Shown: positions 18,086 to 25,591, numbered from the stretch's first letter. The stretch is 64,000 nucleotides of DNA from JAUILH01 sp964230215 (GCA_964230215.1 CAXRGQ010000008.1:310001-374000); one strand, 5' to 3'. Notes: generated by a model from the sequence alone, not told the origin. Translations and numbers: made by a program.

Positions 18086-18610
18086 TTAAATTATTTTTCT
18101 AATAAAAACCAAAGCTTGGTTTAATCTTTCAGACTCACTTCCCCTAACAATTGTAAATGGGACCTTAAGTGCTTCAATCTCTTCTAAATAGCGCTTAAAT
18201 AGGCGGTCACGGTCATGCGGGTTTTCTCTCAATGGGTCTGGTTCCCATGGAATATCAGGCGAGCACACAATGTATAAGTCTGGTAGTTGAGTTGGGTAAT
18301 GTTTTTCTGTGAATTCATCTACCTTGTTATACTTTTCTAGACCCCATATTTTCTGGGTGAGAAGGTCGGTGTCTGAAACTTCATGTCCTTTTGCAAGAGC
18401 TTTATTAATTGCATTGAATTGGAGTTCGCTTATTCTAGCTAAGTCACTCTGTTGGTAAGGACGATTGAGATTATTCAGGTAGTCTCGGGATTGTTCCTCC
18501 ACCAAAATATAACCCATTGCCATACTAAGATCTCTGGCAAGTGTGGTTTTCCCGGACGATTCAGCACCCGTAATAACTATGCTTTTTGATTTTTGTAGAG
18601 TTGAATCCAT
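18086..18610 (-). CDS. NadR-like P-loop ATPase/kinase, putative thiamine salvage kinase
   Basis: A 174-residue protein starting MDSTLQKSKSIVITGAESSG. The Walker A motif is GAESSGKTT, followed by EEQSRDYL, which matches the ribosylnicotinamide-kinase domain of NadR. Later residues (CSPDIPWEPDPLRENPHDRD) are the family's lid region. I moved the start to 18610: a longer frame to 18730 would put an unrelated 40-residue leader before the P-loop. It overlaps the PnuT-like gene by 34 bp. NadR-like kinases adjacent to PnuT in Bacteroidota are predicted to phosphorylate the imported vitamin; here thiamine is most likely from context. A nicotinamide riboside role is the alternative. Confidence 0.82.
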   Translation of the reverse strand: MDSTLQKSKSIVITGAESSGKTTLARDLSMAMGYILVEEQSRDYLNNLNRPYQQSDLARISELQFNAINKALAKGHEVSDTDLLTQKIWGLEKYNKVDEFTEKHYPTQLPDLYIVCSPDIPWEPDPLRENPHDRDRLFKRYLEEIEALKVPFTIVRGSESERLNQALVFIRKII

Positions 18611-19182
18611 TGATAATATCCGTAAATGGCCATTACTTGAAAGCCAATCGTTTGATAAGCGTAAACTTCCATACCCCGATTCAGATATAAATAAATTGTA
18701 ACACTGTTTATCACCAACCAATATAACCAATTATGGAGTTCTCTAACAGCAACCATAAAGGTGACGAGGATGGCAAAGCCTGTAGTGAAACTATCAAGCA
18801 ATGGTTTTTTTGAGCCGGGTATTTCATTTACAATAAGATAAACCAAGCCAGATAATGCAGCACAAGCCGCTATAAAGAGAAGGTGTTTTAGTAGGCTCCA
18901 TTGCACGATTTGTATATCTTGATTTCTATCTACACCGTCAACTGTATCTATGTATGATTCTTCACTTTCCTTTTTCCAGGCATAGTATCCATAGAATCCA
19001 GCGCCTATGTAAAACAACATTAAAAACGCTTCTGCATTTAATCCTGCACGCAGACAAGAGTACATCATCAAGGCAGACGCCAGTACACCAAATATCCAAC
19101 CAGCGATTTTTTTTTGGCTAATGAGGATCAAATAAATTGCATTGCAGAGAACGGCAGTATATTCTATGACCGTATCTAGCAT
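18577..19182 (-). CDS. pnuT: PnuT/PnuC-family vitamin transporter
   Basis: A 201-residue inner-membrane protein with about seven hydrophobic segments and the family motif around NWLYWLVINS (WxxW-x3-N). PnuC-type carriers move nicotinamide riboside; PnuT members move thiamine by facilitated diffusion, with the vitamin trapped by a kinase. The thiamine-binding protein upstream (one-base TAATG overlap), the kinase downstream and the TPP riboswitch before the receptor point to PnuT. An A9 run at 19107-19115 (codons of residues 23-26) is a potential slippage site. Confidence 0.85.
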   Translation of the reverse strand: MLDTVIEYTAVLCNAIYLILISQKKIAGWIFGVLASALMMYSCLRAGLNAEAFLMLFYIGAGFYGYYAWKKESEESYIDTVDGVDRNQDIQIVQWSLLKHLLFIAACAALSGLVYLIVNEIPGSKKPLLDSFTTGFAILVTFMVAVRELHNWLYWLVINSVTIYLYLNRGMEVYAYQTIGFQVMAIYGYYQWIQLYKNQKA

Positions 19183-19475
19183 TAATCAATATATTTCCCA
19201 TCGAACGGGTCTGAGGCTGGGTCTAAATCACTAGTGATTACTTTTAAGGTATAAGCTACCTTTTCTTGATTGGCAAAACTTGATTTAATGCCCTCGTTTA
19301 GTGCAGTCCAAACATCATCCATATTGCCAAATACTTGAGTGCTCATAGTATTTGTAATGACTGTAACAGGATGTTTGTGCAGTGCTTGAATAAAACTCTC
19401 GATTACATCAATATAGTTGTCGCAAAGTGGATACATGCTAACATCCACAGATATTTTAATGTCTGATTCGGCCAT
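19182..19475 (-). CDS. Thiamine-binding protein (Thiamine_BP/YkoF-like, former DUF77)
   Basis: A 97-residue protein of the Thiamine_BP family: the opening strand ISVDVSMYPLCDNY matches the family start (xSxxxSxYPL), followed by IESFIQAL, TVITNTMSTQVFG and DDVWTALNEGI. The fold is ferredoxin-like. Members bind thiamine or hydroxymethylpyrimidine moieties and accompany thiamine transport genes. There is no signal peptide, so it is cytoplasmic. Its start lies inside the methyltransferase-like gene (20-bp overlap) and its stop overlaps the PnuT start, so translation is probably coupled. Confidence 0.85.
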   Translation of the reverse strand: MAESDIKISVDVSMYPLCDNYIDVIESFIQALHKHPVTVITNTMSTQVFGNMDDVWTALNEGIKSSFANQEKVAYTLKVITSDLDPASDPFDGKYID

Positions 19476-20142
19476 TTCTATCTGATTTTTGGAACACGAA
19501 GATATAGTTCATACCGTGCATCACTTCATGATCTTCAATAAACTGAAATTTGTTCGTTACAATGGAGTTTACTAAGTCATCTTCTGCTGGAATGTAGAGA
19601 GCCTCATCCTCATTACGTGCAAGTGGCGTTCTTACATAGAAATAGCCGCTATCTTTCAGTAATAGATGCATTTCTTTCAAAAAGTCTTCTATGCCTTCTT
19701 TTGGGATGTAGTGGAATACATTATTCAATATTATTTTATTGAAGGTATTGTGAGGAAGGTTGGTTGTATCATAAGTACCAGCAACATATTTAAACTCATT
19801 GGTGAATGGTCTCCCTCTTAGCCCTTCAAAATGTGGTTGAATTTTGTTCGGAAACACATGAAAGTTTGAGGTGTCAATATCTTGAATATAAATGGTGGCA
19901 CTATCTGAATACATGGAAATCAATCCAGCTACTACGCCATCATACGAACCGATATCCGCCACGACATCTCCCGCTTGCACATCCCAAACTTTTAGTTGCT
20001 CGCCATACAATAACTGAACAGCTTCCTCTGACTTAAATGCCTTTCTTAATTTCCTTTCTTTTTCGAATCTGCCCTCCCAAATGTCCTTCTGACAAGCGAA
20101 AAGAAAACTCAGACCTAATGATATGTATAAGATATACTTCAT
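19456..20142 (-). CDS. Lipoprotein with class I SAM-methyltransferase fold
   Basis: A 228-residue protein with a lipoprotein signal (MKYILYISLGLSFLFACQK, lipidated Cys17). The mature part is a class I methyltransferase-like domain: motif I DVVADIGSYDGVVAG, an acidic strand end IYIQDID, and motif IV-like FNKIILNNVFHYIP. The SAM-binding Gly-rich loop looks plausible (DIGSYDG), but SAM is a cytosolic cofactor and the protein is predicted to be anchored in the envelope, which is odd. It could be a degenerate fold used for binding. It is coupled to dnaX by a TAATG junction and overlaps the thiamine-binding gene by 20 bp. Confidence 0.75.
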   Translation of the reverse strand: MKYILYISLGLSFLFACQKDIWEGRFEKERKLRKAFKSEEAVQLLYGEQLKVWDVQAGDVVADIGSYDGVVAGLISMYSDSATIYIQDIDTSNFHVFPNKIQPHFEGLRGRPFTNEFKYVAGTYDTTNLPHNTFNKIILNNVFHYIPKEGIEDFLKEMHLLLKDSGYFYVRTPLARNEDEALYIPAEDDLVNSIVTNKFQFIEDHEVMHGMNYIFVFQKSDRNGRIRH

Positions 20143-21842
20143 TAAAAGTCGATATCTAAATCAAAGGTTTGTCTTAACAACTGAATGTCCGGATTCTTCT
20201 CCACTAAGCGATTGAATTTCTGAGTCGGAGTATACAGATTAGCTTCAACTTCCATCTCTTCCATCTTCCATTGTAGTTGCAGATCAAAGTTTTTGAGGTT
20301 GGTTCTTAAGAACTCCAGGATTTCTGCCCTATGTAAATTGAAATCTTCCTCTTGAACAGCATTGTTAATAGTGAAATGTATCACATTGCCATCTAATCGT
20401 GGTTTTTTAGTTGTTAAAGTAGTATGGAAACTCACTTTGCCTTGTTTACGGATGTAATTGGCATACTTGTTCCACATTGCTTCCAATCCGTCTTGGTTAA
20501 CGGGTTGATTATCCCTTTCAAGAGACATACCGCCAGATTCCTGCTTTGTTACCTCTTTTTTACTTGGTTCAGCTAACTTTTGATTGATTGAGAAGGCTTT
20601 TTTGCGTTTTACAACCTTCTTGCCATCATTTGGTTGAGGTTGGAAAGCACGAATTTCTTTTGCTTTTACATCTACCTTATCCGGAAGCGAAATATCTTTT
20701 GGAACAACCTGATCAACTTGGATTTGTGGTTCAATTTTAATCCCATTCGGAGGGATGATAGCTACGCGCTTAGACTTTTTTTTTTGATGCGCTTTCAAGG
20801 AGCACAACTGCATCAAACATAGTTCAATGAGTAAGCGCTTATTTTTACTTTGCCTGAACTCACCATCTGCAGTTCCCAGAACTTCTAAAGCATTTAAGAT
20901 ATATGCTGTATCAAGTGTTTTAAATTGCTCTTGATATTGTGTTCTAACGTTGTCACCGGCTTCAATTAAATGCACGGTATCAGGACTAGCAGCCATTATT
21001 AAATTGCGATAATGCTCCGTTAAACCCAGTAAGAAATGGTGATTGTCATAGCCTCCATTAATCACATCATGGTATAACAACACACTTTTCTGTATGTTTT
21101 CTTCGTTGATCGCATCCACCAAATTGAAGTATAAATCCAGGTCAAGAACTCCTAAATTATCCACTACGTTTTGGTATGTCAATTTACCTCTCGAGAAACT
21201 GGCAATCTGATCGAAAATAGATAGGGCATCTCTTAAAGCGCCGTCAGCCTTCTTAGCTATAATTGCTAAACCATCATTTTCATATTCATATCCCTCTTGC
21301 TCAGCAATTCCTGCCAAGTGAGCTGTCATGTCCTCAATGGTAATTCTACTAAAATCATAAATCTGACAACGCGATAAGATGGTTGGCAGAATTTTATGTT
21401 TTTCCGTTGTAGCAAGAATAAAAATAGCGTAGGGTGGTGGCTCTTCAAGCGTCTTAAGAAAGGCATTAAAAGCTTGTGCAGACAACATGTGAACCTCATC
21501 TACCACATACACCTTGTAGCTCCCTTTTTGTGGAGGGATTCTTACCTGTTCTATCAAGTGTTTGATGTCATCGGTTGAGTTGTTAGAGGCGGCATCAAGC
21601 TCAAATACATTGAATGCAAAATCTTCATTCGGATCATTCAGTTCCTTCTGATTAATCTTCTTCGCGAAAATTCGTGCACACGTTGTTTTACCAACACCTC
21701 TAGGTCCGCAAAACAAGAAAGCATGCGCCAACTTGCCAGATTCAATTGCGTTTTGCAAAGTGTCCGTAATTGACGATTGCCCAACAACATCATTCCAGTC
21801 TTGGGGTCTGTATTTTCTTGCCGATACGATAAACTCAGACAT
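20142..21842 (-). CDS. dnaX: DNA polymerase III subunit gamma/tau
   Basis: A 566-residue clamp-loader ATPase. Domains I-II (about 1-240) carry Walker A GPRGVGKTT, Walker B VYVVDEVHML and the arginine-finger motif ILSRCQ. Domain III runs to about 350. The rest (tau-specific) is a charged linker and a C-terminal domain. The four-Cys zinc site of E. coli DnaX is absent: between KKINQ and FELDAASNN there are no cysteines. An A10 tract (20776-20785) at codons 353-356, exactly at the end of domain III, reads A AAA AAG. A -1 shift (or one extra A) gives GTC TAA, and one lost A gives a stop four codons later. A gamma-like product of about 357 residues is therefore expected. A -7 box lies 5 nt before the ATG. 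Confidence 0.96.
   Translation of the reverse strand: MSEFIVSARKYRPQDWNDVVGQSSITDTLQNAIESGKLAHAFLFCGPRGVGKTTCARIFAKKINQKELNDPNEDFAFNVFELDAASNNSTDDIKHLIEQVRIPPQKGSYKVYVVDEVHMLSAQAFNAFLKTLEEPPPYAIFILATTEKHKILPTILSRCQIYDFSRITIEDMTAHLAGIAEQEGYEYENDGLAIIAKKADGALRDALSIFDQIASFSRGKLTYQNVVDNLGVLDLDLYFNLVDAINEENIQKSVLLYHDVINGGYDNHHFLLGLTEHYRNLIMAASPDTVHLIEAGDNVRTQYQEQFKTLDTAYILNALEVLGTADGEFRQSKNKRLLIELCLMQLCSLKAHQKKKSKRVAIIPPNGIKIEPQIQVDQVVPKDISLPDKVDVKAKEIRAFQPQPNDGKKVVKRKKAFSINQKLAEPSKKEVTKQESGGMSLERDNQPVNQDGLEAMWNKYANYIRKQGKVSFHTTLTTKKPRLDGNVIHFTINNAVQEEDFNLHRAEILEFLRTNLKNFDLQLQWKMEEMEVEANLYTPTQKFNRLVEKNPDIQLLRQTFDLDIDF
20776..20785 (-). other. A10 slippery tract in dnaX (predicted frameshift or transcription slippage)
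   Basis: On the coding strand the run of ten A spans CAA AAA AAA AAG TCT AAG. The -1 frame continues AAA GTC TAA (stop). The +1 frame continues AGT CTA AGC GCG TAG (stop). Both alternative frames close at once, right after domain III. E. coli dnaX uses A AAA AAG for ribosomal frameshifting and Thermus dnaX uses an A9 run for transcriptional slippage to make gamma. Confidence 0.7.
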
Positions 21843-21847
21843 CAGCT

Positions 21848-21855
21848 CAAAGGTA
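21848..21855 (-). promoter_or_regulatory. Predicted dnaX -7 box (TACCTTTG), leaderless position
   Basis: Exact TAnnTTTG on the minus strand with only 5 nt (AGCTG) before the dnaX ATG, so transcription should start at or next to the start codon. Confidence 0.5.
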
Positions 21856-21864
21856 AGTTCAATA

Positions 21865-21896
21865 TTGAAAACAAAGAAGCAAAAAGGCTACTTTTG
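21865..21896 (+). promoter_or_regulatory. Promoter of the GT39-like gene (TTG-N21-TACTTTTG)
   Basis: A -33 TTG at 21865-21867 and an exact -7 box at 21889-21896 with 21 nt between them, the ideal Bacteroidetes spacing. The start codon follows 19 nt later. Confidence 0.65.
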
Positions 21897-21915
21897 TTAA
21901 AAGATTCGGCCTGAT

Positions 21916-23433
21916 TTGAAAAGTTTTATTCTGCGATATAGATTCCTTCTTGCATTTGTACTTATTTGTGTGATTGTTGGGCTCAGCCGATTGCCTTATA
22001 TTCTCTCTGATAATTTCATTTTGAATGGTGATCAGAGCATTTTGGGAATCATGGCGATGGAAGCCTCAAATGGCAATTATATACCTGGTTTTTTCATGGG
22101 CCAGAGTTATGGTTTGGCTAGTTTTGAAACCATTCCTCTTGTATTGATGTTTAGTGTCTTTGGTGAAAGTGATTATGTTTTAGTAAGCACTAATCTTTTG
22201 CTCTTTTCCCTAGCGATATTTTTTCTGTTTCGTTTGCTGGAAACAACGAGTAATAATTATGTGTTTTCATTACTTGGAGTTGCATTGATAGCTGTTTTGC
22301 CGGGCACGTACTATCTCAGTTTAGGTGCCTATCCCCTGTATGTGTCGTCCATTTTATTTGCCTTATTAGCTGCCTATTATTTGATAGCAAATGAAAGCCG
22401 ATACAAGTGGTATGTCGTCATGTTGGCGTCTTTGTTATCGTTTTACATACATCCTATTTTTATTGTTGGGGTGGTACCTCTTCTGATATATCGTTTGTGG
22501 AAAGAACGTTTTGAATTTAAATCTCTATTAGGCCCATCGGCACTATCCATCTTGGTGCTACTTGGTATTCTTTTGCTTAAATCTATGGCGCACTCATATT
22601 GGAGTCCCGAGCCATTTGGAGCCTTTTCAATTTCAAATTACACTCATTTTCTTGACGTGTTTAACCATGTGTCAACTGGATGGTACTATTTGGAATCTGC
22701 CTATAGCTATCCCGTTTGGACGCGTTGGGCCAGTAATGTTAGTTTATTTGTTGTTGGTTTAGGAATGGTAATTTATCTCTGGCGTCTTATTCAAGATCGA
22801 ACTAGATTAAAACCATATCACCATTTGTTGGTTTTGGGTTTGATGAGCTACTTAGTAATCTTCGGGTTCATGAAGATTGAGGATGGTCATACAGCATTTC
22901 GGTACATGTCACCCTTGTTATTGTGGGGCTTGATATTCGCAACATTACAGCTGCAGTGTATGTCAAGGAAATATCTTGTGCAATCGCTCTTAGTATTGTC
23001 TACTATCGTTGGTATATATGCGAGCAGTGAGTTCGATGGATATCATCACTATGATAATCACGAGGGTAAGGACAGAAAACAAATAAAAGCTCTGATTAGC
23101 TATTTGGATAGTCATGGGGTGAATCATGCTTATTCAACGGGCGCTCTAGTGCAATGGCAAGTTATGTTTTACAGCAGACTAGATATAGTGGTACGATTTG
23201 ATGAGTTAAATGACCGTAATCCGAGCTATATTCATAGAGTAGAGGATGCTCGCTTGAAGGGTGGATCCATTGCTGTAATTGGAAAATACGGCCATAGTAT
23301 GGGTATGGAAGATCTTGATAGATGGCATCAAAAGATTCAGTATTTTGCACCCTCGTATTTTGCACTTATCAACCCTGACTGGGAGATGTTAAAATATGGA
23401 GGATATGAATTGCGCACGGCCACCAGTAATTAA
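21916..23433 (+). CDS. GT39/ArnT-like polytopic membrane glycosyltransferase
   Basis: A 505-residue integral membrane protein with about 10-12 hydrophobic helices. The first helix (FLLAFVLICVIVGLSRLPYI) is followed by an extracytoplasmic loop with acidic residues (NGDQSILGIMAMEAS), the layout of dolichyl-phosphate-mannose and ArnT-type GT-C enzymes, where an Asp in the first loop is catalytic. The C-terminal part is a soluble domain of about 110 residues. Such enzymes transfer a sugar from a polyprenyl phosphate to lipids, glycans or proteins; the acceptor is unknown. The start codon is TTG (no upstream ATG in frame); it directly precedes the first membrane helix and fits the promoter at 21865-21896. 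Confidence 0.72.
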   Translation: MKSFILRYRFLLAFVLICVIVGLSRLPYILSDNFILNGDQSILGIMAMEASNGNYIPGFFMGQSYGLASFETIPLVLMFSVFGESDYVLVSTNLLLFSLAIFFLFRLLETTSNNYVFSLLGVALIAVLPGTYYLSLGAYPLYVSSILFALLAAYYLIANESRYKWYVVMLASLLSFYIHPIFIVGVVPLLIYRLWKERFEFKSLLGPSALSILVLLGILLLKSMAHSYWSPEPFGAFSISNYTHFLDVFNHVSTGWYYLESAYSYPVWTRWASNVSLFVVGLGMVIYLWRLIQDRTRLKPYHHLLVLGLMSYLVIFGFMKIEDGHTAFRYMSPLLLWGLIFATLQLQCMSRKYLVQSLLVLSTIVGIYASSEFDGYHHYDNHEGKDRKQIKALISYLDSHGVNHAYSTGALVQWQVMFYSRLDIVVRFDELNDRNPSYIHRVEDARLKGGSIAVIGKYGHSMGMEDLDRWHQKIQYFAPSYFALINPDWEMLKYGGYELRTATSN

Positions 23434-23468
23434 TTCTCTATAAACGAGGAATAATCAAATAAATAGAT

Positions 23469-23476
23469 TATCTTTG
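23469..23476 (+). promoter_or_regulatory. Predicted -7 box (TATCTTTG) for the rpsF operon
   Basis: Exact TAnnTTTG match, 31 nt before the rpsF ATG in the 74-bp gap after the glycosyltransferase gene. Confidence 0.55.
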
Positions 23477-23507
23477 CGCTCCATTTTTAAACTTAAATGC
23501 AATTAAT

Positions 23508-23846
23508 ATGAGTACATGTTACGAAACTGTTTTCATTATAACTCCCGTTTTGTCTGAGGATCAGGCGAAGGAAACAGTTGAAAAATTCAGAAAAGAATTG
23601 CAGGCTGGTGGTGCCAAAATACGTCACGAGGAGCACTGGGGGCTAAGAAAATTAGCTTATCCAATCCAAAAAAAGACGACTGGCTTTTACCATTTAGTAG
23701 AATTCGAATCTGAAGAGGGAGATTTAATTAACAAATTAGAAACCTCTTTTAGAAGAGATGAAAGAATCATGCGATTCCTTACTATGAAGATGGACAAGCA
23801 CGCTGTAGCGTATGCTGAGTCTAAAAGAAGTAAGGCAAAAGCTTAA
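23508..23846 (+). CDS. rpsF: 30S ribosomal protein S6
   Basis: A 112-residue bS6 protein: N-terminal CYETVFIITPVLSEDQ, the conserved GLRKLAYPIQKK stretch and the C-terminal ERIMRFLTMKMDK. bS6 pairs with bS18 on the 30S platform. First gene of a typical rpsF-rpsR-rplI operon, 24 bp before rpsR. In the Flavobacterium johnsoniae ribosome, bS6 helps bS18 and bS21 hold the anti-Shine-Dalgarno end of 16S rRNA. Confidence 0.98.
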   Translation: MSTCYETVFIITPVLSEDQAKETVEKFRKELQAGGAKIRHEEHWGLRKLAYPIQKKTTGFYHLVEFESEEGDLINKLETSFRRDERIMRFLTMKMDKHAVAYAESKRSKAKA

Positions 23847-23870
23847 TGTTAAATTGGTAAAAAGAAAGTT

Positions 23871-24137
23871 ATGGCAGATAATTCAGAAATCAGATATCTT
23901 ACTCCAATTGACATTGAGGAGAAAAGAGAAAAGTACTGTCGTTTTAAGAAGACAGGTATTAAATACATTGATTACAAAAACCCTGATTACTTATTGAAGT
24001 TTGTTAATGAGCAAGGTAAAATTCTTCCTAGAAGACTTACTGGAACATCAGCAAAGTATCAAAAGAAAGTATCTCAGGCTGTTAAACGTGCACGTCACCT
24101 GGCATTAATGCCTTACGTTGGTGATATGCTTAAATAA
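23871..24137 (+). CDS. rpsR: 30S ribosomal protein S18
   Basis: An 88-residue bS18 protein with the characteristic core FKKTGIKYIDYKNPDYLLKF, GKILPRRLTGTSAKYQ and KRARHLALMPYVG. The length is slightly longer than in E. coli at the N-terminus. It binds bS6 on the platform of the small subunit. The stop is followed directly by the strong Shine-Dalgarno sequence of rplI. Confidence 0.98.
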   Translation: MADNSEIRYLTPIDIEEKREKYCRFKKTGIKYIDYKNPDYLLKFVNEQGKILPRRLTGTSAKYQKKVSQAVKRARHLALMPYVGDMLK

Positions 24138-24142
24138 GGAGG
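24137..24142 (+). promoter_or_regulatory. Strong Shine-Dalgarno (AGGAGG) of rplI
   Basis: A full consensus AGGAGG ends 7 nt before the rplI ATG and begins on the last base of the rpsR stop codon. Such sites are rare in this window; most genes here have A-rich leaders. Confidence 0.85.
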
Positions 24143-24149
24143 AATCATT

Positions 24150-24596
24150 ATGGAACTTATACTTAAGAAAGATGTTGAGAAAGTAGGTTTTAAGGATGAT
24201 ATCGTATCTGTGAAAGACGGTTACGGAAGAAACTTCCTTATTCCTCAAGGATATGCGGTATTAGCATCTCCTTCTGCAAAGAAAGCACACGAAGAGACAC
24301 TTAGACAACGTTCTCACAAACAAGAGAAAATCAAAGCAGAGGCTGCTTCAAACGCTGAGAAATTAGCTGGAGCAACTGTTAAGGTTGGAGCTAAAGTTGG
24401 TGAAAACGGAAAAATCTTTGGTTCTGTTAGTACTGTACAAGTTGCTGACGCTCTTAAGAAGCTTGGATTTGATATTGATAGAAAGTCTATCTCAATCAAA
24501 AACGAGCCTATTAAAGAAATCGGTACGTACAATGCAACTGTTATTCTTCACAAAGAAGTATCTCAAGAAATTACGTTTGAGGTAGCTGAAGATTAA
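24150..24596 (+). CDS. rplI: 50S ribosomal protein L9
   Basis: A 148-residue bL9 protein: N-terminal globular domain starting MELILKKDVEKVGFKDDIVS with VKDGYGRNFLIPQGYA, a long connecting helix and the C-terminal domain (KIFGSVSTVQVADALKK). It is the last gene of the rpsF operon, 12 bp after rpsR, and it is followed by a strong terminator. Its leader carries a perfect Shine-Dalgarno sequence, unlike the other two genes. Confidence 0.98.
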   Translation: MELILKKDVEKVGFKDDIVSVKDGYGRNFLIPQGYAVLASPSAKKAHEETLRQRSHKQEKIKAEAASNAEKLAGATVKVGAKVGENGKIFGSVSTVQVADALKKLGFDIDRKSISIKNEPIKEIGTYNATVILHKEVSQEITFEVAED

Positions 24597-24615
24597 CTAG
24601 TAATGTAGAAATTAT

Positions 24616-24646
24616 AAAAGGCGTTCGACTTAGTTGAGCGCCTTTT
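24616..24646 (+). terminator. Terminator of the rpsF-rpsR-rplI operon
   Basis: Stem AAAAGGCGTTC / GAGCGCCTTTT (one G-T pair) with a 9-nt loop, followed by further T residues. Confidence 0.88.
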
Positions 24647-24679
24647 TTGTTTTAGAGCAGTTTTCAGAGTCTAAAATCA

Positions 24680-25591
24680 TCATTTAATAATGCGAAATTT
24701 ATATTCGCTTGTTATAGCGTTCTCTGGCTTGTGTTTGTCCCACACTTTTATTGTTAAAACGCAATTTTTACCCTTGTCGCGCGAACCAATATCGATTGTA
24801 TAGTTTGGATTAATTGTTCCGTCCTCATCCGTTTCATTAAACGCATCAGCCCCAACAAATAAGTCGTCTTTATTTATTATGACCTCTTTAGTGTCCTCAT
24901 CAGTAAGTTTTACAGACATGCCAATTTTTACCACATTATCCTCAGAAACAAATCCTTTTAAATTTTTCATGACAAAAGCATGTTTACCAGTGGCTAGAGA
25001 GTCGGATGTAATATAGTACTTATGCTCCTTGTTAAGGATGTAAGCCAAATCACAACTTAACTTATTGCTAACCGTTGTAATTGTTGGGTTTTGAATTATT
25101 TTAAACTTAAGCGAGAATGATGTTTTAGTCTGCTCGCATAGATTTCCAAATTCCATTTTCCATTCATAGTTCCCAGGGGCAACGTCATTAGTCTTCAACT
25201 TGCCTTTGTGGTAAGTTTTTGTCGAACCATTTGATTTAATAAGTGTTTCGTCATCATCATCCGTCGACCATGGTGTTTCAAGGAGCATTTCTTTTGTGTC
25301 TGTATTGGTAATAATCATTCGTGTTAGCATAAAAGAATAGCCGTCAAATATGTGGACGTCCTCAATGCCGGAAATTTCAAACCTCATCCATGATCCTGCG
25401 ACTATCGAGCCCGGATATGGGTCATGTTTAAATAGTTTGATTGTTGCGTCCTCGTAAGTTATTGCATCACCATGGACCTTGATTTGGTCGGTGAGAGCAG
25501 GGATTTCTATATAGCCATCATCGTCAATTGTCTGAGAGAATAGTGGTCCAAAACTTATGAATGAAGCTATGAGTATGTTTAGTAGTTTCAT
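24680..25591 (-). CDS. Exported protein of unknown function
   Basis: I do not recognise a family. The 303-residue protein starts with a signal peptide (MKLLNILIASFISFGPLFSQ) and has no other hydrophobic segment. The mature part looks all-beta, with two similar halves: each has a strand-rich block followed by a phrase on modified attributes (TDTKEMLLETPWSTDDD; DEDTKEVIINKDDLF), suggesting two immunoglobulin-like or jelly-roll domains. It has acidic clusters (DDDDE, NETDEDG) that could bind calcium, and three or four cysteines. There is no T9SS tail, so it is probably periplasmic. It is divergent from acn and stands alone as a transcription unit. Confidence 0.7.
   Translation of the reverse strand: MKLLNILIASFISFGPLFSQTIDDDGYIEIPALTDQIKVHGDAITYEDATIKLFKHDPYPGSIVAGSWMRFEISGIEDVHIFDGYSFMLTRMIITNTDTKEMLLETPWSTDDDDETLIKSNGSTKTYHKGKLKTNDVAPGNYEWKMEFGNLCEQTKTSFSLKFKIIQNPTITTVSNKLSCDLAYILNKEHKYYITSDSLATGKHAFVMKNLKGFVSEDNVVKIGMSVKLTDEDTKEVIINKDDLFVGADAFNETDEDGTINPNYTIDIGSRDKGKNCVLTIKVWDKHKPENAITSEYKFRIIK

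Noticed and set aside
18577..18730. Longer kinase start at 18730
   Set aside because: The extra 40 residues do not match the NadR-like family and would overlap most of the end of pnuT; the ATG at 18610 lies 10 residues before the P-loop strand.
19182..21842. Nicotinamide riboside salvage (PnuC plus NadR) as the primary function of the transporter and kinase
   Set aside because: Possible for the two genes in isolation, but the thiamine-binding protein and TPP riboswitch next to them make thiamine more likely. Not fully excluded.
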